Under the pieces are notes generated by a model that was not told where the DNA came from, ran no database searches, and worked only from the letters and a program-made list of their open reading frames with translations. DNA of 64,000 bases from Actinomycetota bacterium (lineage in GTDB: Bacteria; Actinomycetota; Actinomycetes; S36-B12), in the NCBI GenBank assembly GCA_030684515.1, contig JAUXVJ010000009.1, positions 620,001-684,000 of the forward strand, in the 5' to 3' direction. Shown here piece by piece: positions 44,145 through 53,668 of the stretch. How positions within the stretch are numbered: the stretch's first letter is position 1; each line of letters starts with the position of its first letter. The translations under genes were made by a program, and so were the position numbers.

Positions 44145-47100
44145 AGGTACTTCTCGCTGGAGATTCGCTGTTCTCGAGCACTGGGGGCGGCCAACGCTTC
44201 TATGAAGTCCAAGTCCGCAAAAACCCCGACATTCAATTCTTCGCACTCTCTGGTGGTGAAACCAGACGGCGCGGTAGCTCGGCGTTACCGAGAAATCTGC
44301 GATTTGTACCCCTCTTTGGTGCCAATAGGCAAAGTGTTGTCGATGGCTCGTTGGATAACTTGCTTATCGAAGGTAAGCCGATTCTTCAGGGCAAAGCGCA
44401 TGACATCGCATTCTTGATGGACATGGCAGCGTCTGTGGCGGGCATGGAGTTTGACGTTGTCGATATCCCTGACTATCTCCCCTTCTCAGCGCTTCTTCCA
44501 GCGATTCTGCGCTCCTTCGACGTGAAAGTTGGAAAGTTCGCTTTGTCCATGCACGGCACTCTGAGCATGGGCTTAACGGATAACTGGGATAACAACTCAA
44601 TCGAGTTGACCGCACTTCGCCAGTTCGAAGATCTGCTTTATCGCAGTGTTGATGTGCGCTACGCCATTAGCAAGCGCTACCTCGACAGTTGGACGAAGAC
44701 GACTGGGCTTGGTGGAGTGCTGGTCGACCCGGGCGTATCCATCTATTTACCAAGTGAGGAAGAAAAGGCGAAAAAGACAGGTTCGCGCGAACGCCAACCC
44801 GTCGTGCCTACTCTGGATGGTGCACCAGAACTGTGTTTCGTTGGACGCCAAGAGAAGTGGAAAGGCCCCGACATATTCGTTGAGTTCTGCTCGCGACTCC
44901 CACAAAATCTCTTCTCTGGATTCAAGGTCATCGGTCCGGACGTTTCCATCAATGGAGTAAGTTCACACAATGAGGTTGGAAAACTAGCCGATCGACGAGG
45001 CTTGCCACTTGCGAAGCACGAAGTGGCCTCACGTGAAATGCGTGACTGGTATTCAACTGAACGCAAAGTAGTGATGCTTCCCTCGCGGGTTGATACGTTC
45101 AATCTCGTCGCCTTGGAAGCTCTGCTGGCCGGATGCCCGACTATTGTCAGTATCGAATGCGGGGTCGTGGATTACTTAGATGAGCACTACCCAGGGATTC
45201 CATTCATAAGATTTGATCCCGAAGACATGATGAATTCATACGAAGCCGTAGTGGACCTTGCGGTCAACTACGACCTTCATAAGGCTGCCCTCTTGGAATA
45301 TTTGTCGTCTATTGAGAAGTCTGACGGACATCAAGCGGGACTAGTTGATGCCTATGCAGTTCCGCTTGACTTCGATGCGGCCGCGCGCTCCTCAATTGAT
45401 GATATTTGGCTCGCCGTTCTTGCATCATTTGAGCATTGGGTCAATCAAGCCATTGACAATCTGGAGCAGGTGTCTCTCGAGCGCTTTCAGGCATGCTTGC
45501 CGGGGTACGAATCCTCGCGGCTCACCGATGACTTTGTGTCACGTCAACATTCAGCCGCAGTAGCGCTGGATGCGATTAGCACCTCTGCGAGGCGATCGGA
45601 ATTCGTGGCGATCGAGTCACTCATAGGTGGGAACTCGAGGCTATTGAACACGATGTCTTTCGAATTTAATCGTGCAAATCTATTTCGATTGCTGGCACGC
45701 TTCGAACTTGGCCGCGGAAACGACTTGCTGTTCGCGACCTATATGTGCCGCGTGATGCGCTTGACCGGCGGAATCTCGGCTCAGACCTTACAAGACGTCA
45801 CGTCGATTCTAATTAACCGTGGAATGCGCGAAGAGGCGCGTGTGCTCGCTCTCCTGAGTGAGGGCAATCAAGAGGATATTTTTGATTACCTTCAAGCTCG
45901 ACGAAGCATTGACTTCAGCCCTCCAGTCGCCCAACTTCAAACCGTTCATGACACACGGATCGATAGCAACCCCAAGGTCTCGGTCATCGTTTCTGTGTAC
46001 AACGCTGCACCACTCGTTGCGGCATTTCTTCGTGAGTTGGCCCGTCAGTCGCCTGACGTGCTCGCGAACTCGGAATACGTGTTCGTCGATAGCAATTCGA
46101 CAGACGACTCGGCGGCGGTGCTGAAGCGCGAATTGACCGAAGGCGCGGGCAAGAATCTCAGCGCCTTGGTCGTCACAACCCCGGACCGCGAGACAATTCA
46201 GAGGGCTTGGAATCGAGGCATTGGTCTAGCTCGCGGGGAGTATGTTTCCTTCCTCGGTGTCGATGAGACCGTCCGTCCAGATGCATACGCGATTCTGGCG
46301 AAGCATTTGGACGAAAACCCAAATGTGGATTGGGTCCAAGGCAACGTCACAGTCACAGAGGTAAATGAGCGAGGCTCATTTGTGAAGGATGTCATGCCGT
46401 ACATACGCACTTTCGAGATGCAGGAGATGCACTATCTCGATAGTTGCTACATCGGCTTCGTGGGAGCTCTCTATCGCAAGTCGGTGCATGAGCGCTTCGG
46501 ACTGTACGATGATAGTTTTAGCGGTGCTGGCGACACCGAGTTTAAGAATCGGATCTTGCCCTTCATTACAGTTGAAACTATTCCAGAGATGCTCGGCACG
46601 TATCTAAACTATCCCGCAGAGCGGACTACCGCGAGCCCTGCCGTCGAACTCGAAGACCTTCGCGCATGGTACGTCTATCGCTCACCAGGGGGTGTGCGCT
46701 ACCTGTTCGATGATGCGGACTCCGAAGACGTGGCTGCCCTTCTGCTTATGTGCCTTGGCTATCGAAAGACATATCTCGATTTCACATGCACCGATGCGGA
46801 ACTGGCAACGTCAATCGTGGCCTACGCAACTGACTGGTTGGAAGAACCGAATTCCACAGTTGAGAACTGGAAGAGCGCAGTTTGGTTCATGTTGCAAGCG
46901 TGTCAGCGAGCCGATGACCTTCAAACGACAAATCTGACCCGAGGTGTCGAAGGAGCTCGACTCATCAACGGAGCGATGGAATGGGTGTGGAACGCGCTCG
47001 CGGAAGCTCAGCAAGGTATGGGCGGCCATGGGGCGCGAGCCTTCGAAATTTTGAACGACAACAGATGGCAGCAACATCATTGGATCTGGCCTTCTGTTCC

Positions 47101-47995
47101 CTCGAATTGGGCAATTCCTGAGATACATGCCACGACTTCACCCAAGCCACTGACTCTTTCGGATGTCTTAGCATCCGTCGTCCTAGGATTGGGGACACGG
47201 GAGGGTGACATTCGCGTCGACCTTGGAGACTCGGGTCTAGCACGAACAGTTGATTTGTGGGACAGTTTGGACTTGCTCCTGGTGACGAGCAACCTCGAAA
47301 GCACGGATCCCGAATTGATCAATGCTTTGACAGCAGAAGGCAATTTGACTGTCGTACTTCTCGAGACGGATTCGTTGACACTGAATTCTCATGCGATCTA
47401 CTCACCATCCTTGGTACGAGTTAATGCTGCAAGAATTCGTCAGGTCGGGATGCTTCTGGAGGCCGCTCGAGTTGTTGCTGTCGCGCCAGAGACGCATTCA
47501 TCGCCAGTTGCTAACTTCCACTTCGATCTGAGCAGCCAAACGGTGGAGGTTATTCTCAATGCGAGTCTCGTTGGGGTCCCCTTGGTGTTGAGCCAAGAGG
47601 CAGCGGCAGCTTTAAATGCACGTATGGGGCTAACTGCTATGGACGGATTCCATGGAAGCCTTGATCTGGCGAGTTTTGTAGTTGAACTGGCTACTCTTGT
47701 TGGCTCGGCGCAGGCGAGAGAATCGTCAAGCCGAAGTAGTTTTAGAGTCGCGAGCACCGTTGTAGCACTTGGCAAGGTCAAGTTGTCGTCCCGAATTCAA
47801 GAACGTCTGGATCGAATGGAGTGGACCGAGTACTCGGTCTCAGAGCAAGATTTCGACGAGGATTTCTACATGGCGACCTACCCCGATGTCTTGGAGGCAA
47901 TCGAGAGTGGGCTATTCACAGGCGCTTGGGAGCACTTTCAGACATTTGGCCGGTCAGAACGTCGAGTGTTCCGTCTCTTAGGGAGAAGCAGTTAG
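44141..47995 (+). CDS. three-part glycosyltransferase: GT4-like, GT2 and C-terminal surface-type motif
   Basis: 1284 residues. Residues 1-400 form a GT-B transferase: LLAGDSLFSSTGGGQRFYE at the N-end, FVGRQEKWKGPDIFVEF at the linker and DTFNLVALEALLAGCPTIVS, where Asp stands for the first Glu of the E-x7-E motif. A helical middle follows. Residues about 612-850 form a GT-A family 2 domain: KVSVIVSVYNAAPLVAAFL, VFVDSNSTDDS and later GAGDTEF (catalytic region). The end (about 1235-1280) has DFDEDFYMATYPDVLEAIESG and EHFQTFGRSERR, a motif common at the ends of such enzymes. GTG 44141 overlaps the previous gene by four bases. Two sugar transfers by one polypeptide are likely. Confidence 0.9.
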   Translation: MKVLLAGDSLFSSTGGGQRFYEVQVRKNPDIQFFALSGGETRRRGSSALPRNLRFVPLFGANRQSVVDGSLDNLLIEGKPILQGKAHDIAFLMDMAASVAGMEFDVVDIPDYLPFSALLPAILRSFDVKVGKFALSMHGTLSMGLTDNWDNNSIELTALRQFEDLLYRSVDVRYAISKRYLDSWTKTTGLGGVLVDPGVSIYLPSEEEKAKKTGSRERQPVVPTLDGAPELCFVGRQEKWKGPDIFVEFCSRLPQNLFSGFKVIGPDVSINGVSSHNEVGKLADRRGLPLAKHEVASREMRDWYSTERKVVMLPSRVDTFNLVALEALLAGCPTIVSIECGVVDYLDEHYPGIPFIRFDPEDMMNSYEAVVDLAVNYDLHKAALLEYLSSIEKSDGHQAGLVDAYAVPLDFDAAARSSIDDIWLAVLASFEHWVNQAIDNLEQVSLERFQACLPGYESSRLTDDFVSRQHSAAVALDAISTSARRSEFVAIESLIGGNSRLLNTMSFEFNRANLFRLLARFELGRGNDLLFATYMCRVMRLTGGISAQTLQDVTSILINRGMREEARVLALLSEGNQEDIFDYLQARRSIDFSPPVAQLQTVHDTRIDSNPKVSVIVSVYNAAPLVAAFLRELARQSPDVLANSEYVFVDSNSTDDSAAVLKRELTEGAGKNLSALVVTTPDRETIQRAWNRGIGLARGEYVSFLGVDETVRPDAYAILAKHLDENPNVDWVQGNVTVTEVNERGSFVKDVMPYIRTFEMQEMHYLDSCYIGFVGALYRKSVHERFGLYDDSFSGAGDTEFKNRILPFITVETIPEMLGTYLNYPAERTTASPAVELEDLRAWYVYRSPGGVRYLFDDADSEDVAALLLMCLGYRKTYLDFTCTDAELATSIVAYATDWLEEPNSTVENWKSAVWFMLQACQRADDLQTTNLTRGVEGARLINGAMEWVWNALAEAQQGMGGHGARAFEILNDNRWQQHHWIWPSVPSNWAIPEIHATTSPKPLTLSDVLASVVLGLGTREGDIRVDLGDSGLARTVDLWDSLDLLLVTSNLESTDPELINALTAEGNLTVVLLETDSLTLNSHAIYSPSLVRVNAARIRQVGMLLEAARVVAVAPETHSSPVANFHFDLSSQTVEVILNASLVGVPLVLSQEAAAALNARMGLTAMDGFHGSLDLASFVVELATLVGSAQARESSSRSSFRVASTVVALGKVKLSSRIQERLDRMEWTEYSVSEQDFDEDFYMATYPDVLEAIESGLFTGAWEHFQTFGRSERRVFRLLGRSS

Positions 47996-48179
47996 TTTTA
48001 CCTGCCCAGACATTGCCTTTCCTGCATGCCGGAAGAAGCATTCATTGAGGCTCGGTAAGAACTACGCATGCGTAGCCATCCTGATTCGATTTCCGGGGAG
48101 AAGTCAGACTTAGTTTTGTGAAGATGTGCGTTCACCGTGCCTCCCCGTGCAGGATGGGGTATCCGGAATTAGTTCGCTT

Positions 48180-49030
48180 GTTCCCAGGCGGTCTAGGTTG
48201 ACTGACACTAGTTGTGTCGATCATGCGGCTTCCTGTGCGAGGTAACCTGTGAAGTCTAGTTCGATCTCTTCTGGAGTGAGTTTGCGTACTCCGCGTTTTC
48301 GTCATTGGCGACTGTAGGTGTGCTCACTGTATAATCGCGTAGCGTAGTTTCCCCGGCTCTACTTGGCGCTATTTGTTGTTGTAACCAGAACGATTGCATA
48401 GCGGCATATGCACCAGCGGATAGTACTCGACCGTAAATCCCTGCCGTCGAACTGCCTTGAGCGCCGCCCGGAAGATCCTGGCACAAGATGGACCTGATTC
48501 AGTTGATGGATGCAACACCGGCTTGCTGGAGTATCAGTAGGTCCTCGTCGAACGCTTCAGCTGGTGGTCTCCCATCCAAGTGTTTTGCGTAGCCTCGTGC
48601 TTAGTCCCTGACCTACGACCTCAATTTATTTTTGGCCAACCATCTCGAAGAGTCGGTCCTTGGGAGCGTACTAACGCTGCAATAGATTGTGCTTTGGCTA
48701 TTGAGGTGTGCGGTGCTGGCGTCCAGCCATACCTTGCCTGGCCCCAAGCAGTGAGATTGCGGCGCACGTGATCGTCGCGCACCGGAGCCCGAGGACTCTT
48801 GCCTGACCCGCGGCGACCCTTGCGCACCGTGGTAAACGAAGTTCTCTGCTGGGAATGCAGTCACCGCATCTGGCGTTCCCCAGCAGTGATCTGACCTAGG
48901 CGAGCTCGTCGACTTAGTGTTCGTAGCCAAATGCCGAGCCATCGGAAGCCCTCGAGAAACGCGTTGATGACATAGACGTCTTCCAGGTCCCAGTCACTGA
49001 GCGAGTTGGCTGCTCATGCGTAGAAGCCTC
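48180..49030 (-). pseudogene. decayed IS3-family transposase (OrfB), interrupted
   Basis: Minus-strand fragments in changing frames follow IS3 OrfB in order. DWDLEDVYVINAF is near 49000, then SQQRTSFTTVRKGRRGSGK, DDHVRRNLTA and GKVWLDASTAH (48700-48850, frameshift between the last two). After a gap of foreign sequence come GRVLSAGAYAAMQSFW (about 48400) and RKRGVRKLTPEEIEL (about 48270). The DDE catalytic core is broken by stops and frameshifts, so the element is dead. The left end is approximate, placed where sequence resembling an IS3 terminus, GTGTCAGTCAAC (minus strand), lies. No gene of the host is visible in this stretch. Confidence 0.75.
48499..48600 (-). pseudogene. IS30-family transposase C-terminal remnant inside the IS3 remnant
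   Basis: The minus strand reads RLRKTLGWET, then after a one-base frameshift PAEAFDEDLLILQQAGVASI with a stop at 48499. This is the characteristic end of IS30-type transposases. It sits between two halves of the IS3 OrfB remnant, in the place of the OrfB middle. Only about 100 bases survive. Confidence 0.7.
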
Positions 49031-49460
49031 CGGTTGATAAGCCGAACACTACGCTGGCCAACCGCCATGAGAGACCCTCAGCTTAGTACGGACCATCGGG
49101 TATGCCATTTTGGAATCGAAGCCTGCGCGAACTAGGTCGGGGCCCGACGTATAGTCTCATTTGCCACCTTCAGGCGCTGCATTCTCCTGAGCAACTACAC
49201 GACCTGTACTTCTCCGGTATCCCTACACTGTCATCCTGGGACACTCCTACCAGATCGAATTCCTTGCCGGTGTAGTGGTCGCCCCTCGCATTCGACATGA
49301 CCGCGTGCCACGGCCTCAATGTCGCCACCAGATTGGGCTAAATCTTCTGGAACTACCGCGCCGGACTTGTCTTCGCTGCCGCCATACTGTTCTAGATAGG
49401 GAACATCAGACAGGCTCGGGCGGTTCACCGACTGATGGCCGAGAAGAGGTTTTCTTGCGC
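49031..49460. other. 430 bases without a recognisable gene
   Basis: No frame here gives a product with a start, ribosome-binding site and family motif. A minus-strand frame of 87 codons (49231-49494) lacks all of these. It is probably the remainder of decayed mobile DNA beside the IS3 remnant. Confidence 0.5.
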
Positions 49461-49504
49461 CGAAACCGCAGTGGGCACTCACGCCGTTGCCCACTGCGGT
49501 TTCG
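49461..49504. terminator. strong 17-bp hairpin terminator
   Basis: CGAAACCGCAGTGGGCA and its exact complement close a 10-base loop (ctcacgccgt). AAA precedes and TTT follows within the stem. It lies 20 bases past the stop of the minus-strand methyltransferase gene (49525) and probably ends that transcript. It also blocks read-through from the IS remnants. Confidence 0.8.
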
Positions 49505-49524
49505 ATATATAGCGACTATCAGAT

Positions 49525-50472
49525 CTAGGCCTTGCGACAAACTAGCCAATCTTGAAATGAGTTGACGGGCGGCGGCAGAGTTCGCACATCTTCAAAGTAT
49601 CGGGACCAGTATTCGCGCGCTACCTCTGCTTTCCAGAACACCTGACTGACGCCGATATCTCCGTAGTAGAAGTAGTCGTCGGTCATTTCCGGAGAATCGA
49701 GCATGAGCTGAGAGTGACTGGCCTTGACCCACTCCTCATCTCGGTGGTCATAGTAAAACGCCCATGCATGCTCGCTGTGAAAAGTTTGGATAAGCAGCCC
49801 CCCAGGCTTTAACACCCGACGCAATTCCATTAGCCACATGTCCCAGTTGTACTTGATGTGAGTGAAGATGCTAAATCCGTACACCACATCGAGCGATGCG
49901 TCCGGAAAGGGCAATATCGGAAGCGTGGTACCTGTGTACGTCACAAAATGTGAGGGAAAATGTTCCCGTATCCATTGTATTGTTCTTGCTTGAATGTCTA
50001 CCCCGTACAATTTCCATCCGAGCTCGACTGACTCCTGGTGGAAGTGTCGCAGCACCCGGCCCGAGGAGCACCCGAAGTCGAGTACCGAGAGATCGCGTTG
50101 CAACCCCAAGTATTCTTCGATCTGCGCACAAACCAATGCCTTGTCGCTCGCGCCCCACCTCAAGTACTCCGCATCGTCAGCCGAGTAACCCATCCGCTCA
50201 GCGACGGGAGGTAGTGGCAGAGGCTCACCATCCACCCAAACAGGAAGATCGAAGGCCAATGCCCTCGAGTCCTTGTCGTAGTCGATGGGCTGGTGGAAGC
50301 CGAATCGCGGCATAACGGTGTACTCTGAACGAACCATGCGAAGCGTGCGTTCGACGACCTCGCGATCATGCAGTTCTTGCGTTGCAGCATCTATCGCCGG
50401 CCTGATTGGGCTCGGCTCGGACTCCGCCCTACTGCTGGCCCGGGCGCGCAGCCTCTTCGAACTGGATGGCAC
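49525..50472 (-). CDS. class I SAM-dependent methyltransferase
   Basis: 315 residues. The SAM-binding motif I is SVLDFGCSSGRVLRHF (about 125-140), followed by motif II GVDIQ and SLDVVYGFSIFTHI (motif III region). The LRRVLKPGGLLIQTFH block is typical of the Methyltransf_11/25 group. A 90-residue N-terminal extension precedes it. In this cluster a sugar or glycan O-methyltransferase is plausible. GTG 50472 is chosen because AGGAGG lies five bases before it; the in-frame GTG at 50478 overlaps that site. It is on the same strand as the pyruvyltransferase-like gene, 92 bases after its stop. Confidence 0.88.
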   Translation of the reverse strand: MPSSSKRLRARASSRAESEPSPIRPAIDAATQELHDREVVERTLRMVRSEYTVMPRFGFHQPIDYDKDSRALAFDLPVWVDGEPLPLPPVAERMGYSADDAEYLRWGASDKALVCAQIEEYLGLQRDLSVLDFGCSSGRVLRHFHQESVELGWKLYGVDIQARTIQWIREHFPSHFVTYTGTTLPILPFPDASLDVVYGFSIFTHIKYNWDMWLMELRRVLKPGGLLIQTFHSEHAWAFYYDHRDEEWVKASHSQLMLDSPEMTDDYFYYGDIGVSQVFWKAEVAREYWSRYFEDVRTLPPPVNSFQDWLVCRKA

Positions 50473-50564
50473 AAACACCTCCTGCTAAGACCCAAGTGTC
50501 AACATGCATCATGACTTCGTGCAGCTCGCGAAAACTCGCCAATAGTTCGAGATGCGGTGACGCG

Positions 50565-51776
50565 TCACGCATACTGTAGCGCCCGCTCAAGGCCAGCTCT
50601 CTTCACGGCAAGAGCGTGCTGCACCTCCGGGTTTTGCCGCGCGGGCTGTCGCACCAACGGCTCGTGTATACAGCTCGACACAAAGCCGGCGAGTTGATCT
50701 GACAAGTCACCCTCGTTATCGAGTCCGTCGGCTCCTACAACGCCGTAGTGGTAACGCAGTCTTTCGAAAGCGCCGTTGACTCTAATCGAGAAGACTGGCG
50801 TGCCTACCAGATGACACAAGACTGCAAAGTGAAGTCGCGTTCCAATCCCCAACATTGCGTGGGCGAAGAGGCTGGATAAGACTTCAGCTCCCAGAGCTAC
50901 CGCCTCGATCACCGGCACATCTATCCCTGCCTTTGTGAGCACCTCTCCCACGGCTAGTGAGTCGCCGTCTACAGGACAAAATGAGATTGGAAGGACTCTG
51001 ATCCCGGAACTTTCAAGTAGCCGGGCCGCCTGAGCGATGGAGCTGATAGCAACCTCGCGCTGGCCCGGAATGTCGTAGTAAGAGCCTCCTACTTGAAGCA
51101 GTGCATACTTTTCCCCAAGCGGCGAACTACACATCTCTGGCGGGCGCCAGAGTAGTAAGTCATCGCAAGTAACCTGAGCCTCCATTCCAAGGCGCTCGAC
51201 CTTGTTAAGCCCGAGATCGTCTCTGAGATCAACCAGAGTCGACCCTGCCAATGCGGCATGTAGGCGAGCCGTTGTCTTAGGCGCAAGGGCGCCAAAATCA
51301 TGCCCTTCCATTCCGTACCAAGTTAGGCCAGTGGCGATGACTACAGCGGAAGGATTCGAAGCTTGCAACACTTCGAAGCAGTATCCAAGGGATGCAGCCA
51401 GATGCGGGATCCCTCCATGGAGATAGCCACCACCGGCTATGTGAAAAACGTCGGCTTCTCTAAGGGCCCGGTTGAGAACGGCATGCTTATAGGGCTCCAT
51501 GTGACTTTCCGGGGCAGTCAGTAATTTTTCAACGCCGGAGTCCACAACGCTCGCCTCCGATCGGACCGAGGTCCAGAAGTGCTCGTTAAGGTAATTGCAC
51601 ATTCGGATGCGATGAGAGCCAGACAGGAAGCTACTCATCGCGGAGGTATCGCCGCCGAACGCAGTAAGTTGCCAATCCTCGGACTCTTGCGAGTAGTAGT
51701 TTGCCAAGGACTGAAGGATCAATTCGTCGCCAACGTTTGGCATTCCAAATCCACCGAAAATCACTACTTTAGGCAT
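50565..51776 (-). CDS. polysaccharide pyruvyl transferase family protein
   Basis: 403 residues. The N-terminal VIFGGFGMPNVGDELILQSL carries the GxGNxGDE-type signature of the family. Later GTRLHFAVLCHLVGTPVFSIRVN (split, about 305-327) is the conserved donor-side block. Family members add pyruvate ketals from phosphoenolpyruvate to sugars of exopolysaccharides, giving negative charge. ATG 51776 starts three bases after the stop of a 25-codon relict reading frame that has a strong ribosome-binding site, so translation may be coupled to it. Confidence 0.9.
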   Translation of the reverse strand: MPKVVIFGGFGMPNVGDELILQSLANYYSQESEDWQLTAFGGDTSAMSSFLSGSHRIRMCNYLNEHFWTSVRSEASVVDSGVEKLLTAPESHMEPYKHAVLNRALREADVFHIAGGGYLHGGIPHLAASLGYCFEVLQASNPSAVVIATGLTWYGMEGHDFGALAPKTTARLHAALAGSTLVDLRDDLGLNKVERLGMEAQVTCDDLLLWRPPEMCSSPLGEKYALLQVGGSYYDIPGQREVAISSIAQAARLLESSGIRVLPISFCPVDGDSLAVGEVLTKAGIDVPVIEAVALGAEVLSSLFAHAMLGIGTRLHFAVLCHLVGTPVFSIRVNGAFERLRYHYGVVGADGLDNEGDLSDQLAGFVSSCIHEPLVRQPARQNPEVQHALAVKRAGLERALQYA

Positions 51777-51779
51777 GAG

Positions 51780-51857
51780 TCATGCTCCAACCTTGTAGAA
51801 ATGCTGGCCGCCGCCCGCGCTCGAAAGGAGGCCCTCGCCTGCGAGCAGTACCCTCAT
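51780..51857 (-). pseudogene. N-terminal scrap of a glycosyltransferase like that at 44141
   Basis: From ATG 51857 the minus strand reads MRVLLAGEGLLSSAGGGQHF, then YKVGA and TGA. The first 21 residues parallel MKVLLAGDSLFSSTGGGQRF of the 1284-residue glycosyltransferase closely, then similarity stops. An AGGAGG site stands seven bases before the ATG. It looks like the front end of a lost paralogue joined to the pyruvyltransferase gene by a deletion. Confidence 0.75.
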
Positions 51858-52089
51858 TTCACCAACCTCCTGCTGTGGGCGAACTTACGAGCCGGCACGT
51901 CTCTACGGCCGATCGACGATCAACTGCAGCTGATCCCAGCGCCAAGCCTATGTGGCGGTCAGCTGCGTCCGATGACAGGGCGAAGCAGAGACACTTCGGC
52001 GTAACACTTTGATGCGTGATGTAGTGTCGCAGCCCGGTGTTCAGAGGGCACGGGAACTACGTTCTACTTGATTTGCTGGAATCAAGGTG
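51858..52089. other. 232 bases with no gene seen
   Basis: Between the glycosyltransferase scrap and the IS3 remnant I find no coding frame with motifs on either strand. It may have held the promoter of the pyruvyltransferase unit. Confidence 0.4.
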
Positions 52090-52539
52090 TCCTCGTTGAC
52101 ACCACCCTGGCCGACTATTGGGAGCGCGATAGCCACGAGCAGTCAGGAACGCACGCTGAGTGCTATCGAAGGTGACGCAAATGAGCTCGACCCCAAAGCG
52201 ACCACGAAACATGCCGATGAATCAGATCATCTCGTCCAGAGCCGCAGAGCTCCGCAGCGGAAAACGCTGACGCCGCCTTCGAGGTCTCATTTGCCCTGCG
52301 CAGTTCAACTTCTCACTATTGAGGCACTTGATCTCGGCATGTTCGGCACTGGTCTCCTGGGGGCGAACACCTGAATCGATCTCGACCTGGAGCCACCGAC
52401 GGTGCAACACCTCCGCGCTGATTCTTATCCGACTCGCGACCTTCGTAATCGACTCGAACTCTTTAGCGTGATCAGGCTGCGATTCAACGACCAAGCGCAC
52501 TGCACGCTTATGAGCATCGGGCAGGTATTAGCGGGCCAT
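52090..52539 (-). pseudogene. decayed IS3-family element (OrfA and start of OrfB)
   Basis: From ATG 52539 the minus strand reads MAR, stop, YLPDAHKRAVRLVVESQ, ITKVASRIRISAEVLHRRW and TSAEHAEIKCLNSEKL. A frameshift leads to LRRANETSKAASAFSAAEL, which completes OrfA. Next, FIGMFRGRFGVELICV and LTARGYRAPNSRP are the start of an OrfB. The in-frame stop and shifts show it is dead. The OrfA/OrfB type differs from that of the remnant at 48180-49030, so they were separate insertions. Confidence 0.75.
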
Positions 52540-52759
52540 GACCCCATCTGAATATAGGAATTTGGACGAAATCCGGAGCGGTTTAGTCTCCCGAAATGTT
52601 CGATGCGTTCTTACTGCTGGATAGGCCCTTGCGCAAAACGATGTGCTGTTCAGGCATATCTCTTGACTGAGGAGCAGTCACCGCGGATCGGAACTTAGGC
52701 GAAGAGTTCTGGCTCCGGCATATATCAGGTCCGCCTTGCCCATGCTGCTCATCTGAATG

Positions 52760-53668
52760 TCAGAACGCCGAGTTCGCCTTGAACCAGTCGACGAGTTCGC
52801 TGATTCCTGCGTGCAGGTCGGAGGTGACGTAGGTATCGAGCTTGGCTTGTGCCTTAGCGATATCGAGCTTCTTCTCGGCAGCTCCTGTGTACTTGCTTGT
52901 GTCGAACTCGATCTTTTCGAAGTCGTAGCCGACGACGTCGCAGATGATCTGCGCAAAATCAGCAATCGAGTGGTCGTTGCCTTCGCCGAGGTTGTAGACA
53001 TCTGTGGCACCCGCGTCCAAGAGTGCGAAGCCATTGGTGATGAAGTCATCGACCTGCACGAGCTCACGTCGTTGGCTGCCGTTGCCCCAAAGAGTGACGG
53101 TCTCGCCGTAGGTCTTGCCCCTGAGGATCTTTCGGACCAGGTCAAATATGAAGTGCATCTGTCGGCCGTCGGTGTGATATCCGGGACCGTAGAGAGTCGA
53201 GGGCACCAGGCAGAGAAACTCACCGCCGTATTGCCTGCTGACTGCACGAAGCCCCTGTAGCAGCATGCGCTTGGTGAGCGCGTAGGTGTAGAGGCTGTCG
53301 ATGGGCTCGCCAAGCATGTACTTGTCTTCGGTGAGATCACTGCCCGGGGCGTAGCTGCAGCTGGTACCCATGGCGATGAACTTTGCCTGCGGTTGGCGTT
53401 CGTGCCACCAGGTGATTGCGTTGGTGTTGATCTGCTGGTTGACGATCCACTGCTCGCCGGGATGGGTGAGGCACCAATCGCCCGCTTGAGTCCAAGCAGC
53501 CAGATGAAAGATGCGATCGAACTGTCCCTCGACTGCGTTCAGGCTTGCAGCATTGCGGAGATCGACTTCGGCCCTTGAGGGAGCAGTGACTTCATGCCCG
53601 GCATCCTTGAGGCGCCGCACAAGGTGCCCGCCGAGGAATCCGCCGCCGCCCGTGACGAAGTAGTGCAT
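52760..53668 (-). CDS. NAD-dependent sugar-nucleotide epimerase/reductase (WcaG-like)
   Basis: 302 residues, extended short-chain dehydrogenase fold. The NAD(P)-binding glycine motif is VTGGGGFLGGHLVRRL (about 5-20); the catalytic Tyr-x3-Lys is YTYALTK (about 128-134), with Ser in MGTSCSYAPG (about 100-109). The layout resembles GDP-fucose synthetase/WcaG, which acts as an epimerase and reductase on GDP-4-keto sugars. In view of the gmhA/gmhB/hddA-like genes nearby, a modified GDP-heptose is a possible substrate. The start shares one base with the stop of the upstream methyltransferase gene. Confidence 0.88.
   Translation of the reverse strand: MHYFVTGGGGFLGGHLVRRLKDAGHEVTAPSRAEVDLRNAASLNAVEGQFDRIFHLAAWTQAGDWCLTHPGEQWIVNQQINTNAITWWHERQPQAKFIAMGTSCSYAPGSDLTEDKYMLGEPIDSLYTYALTKRMLLQGLRAVSRQYGGEFLCLVPSTLYGPGYHTDGRQMHFIFDLVRKILRGKTYGETVTLWGNGSQRRELVQVDDFITNGFALLDAGATDVYNLGEGNDHSIADFAQIICDVVGYDFEKIEFDTSKYTGAAEKKLDIAKAQAKLDTYVTSDLHAGISELVDWFKANSAF

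Noticed and set aside
48180-52539. One IS3 element split by insertion of the methyltransferase and pyruvyltransferase genes
   Set aside because: Both remnants are collinear on the minus strand, but the OrfA/OrfB start at 52.5 kb (FGVELIC, ARGYRAPNSRP) belongs to a different IS3 type from the OrfB at 48-49 kb (KGRRGSGK, VRRNLTA). Two separate insertions fit better.
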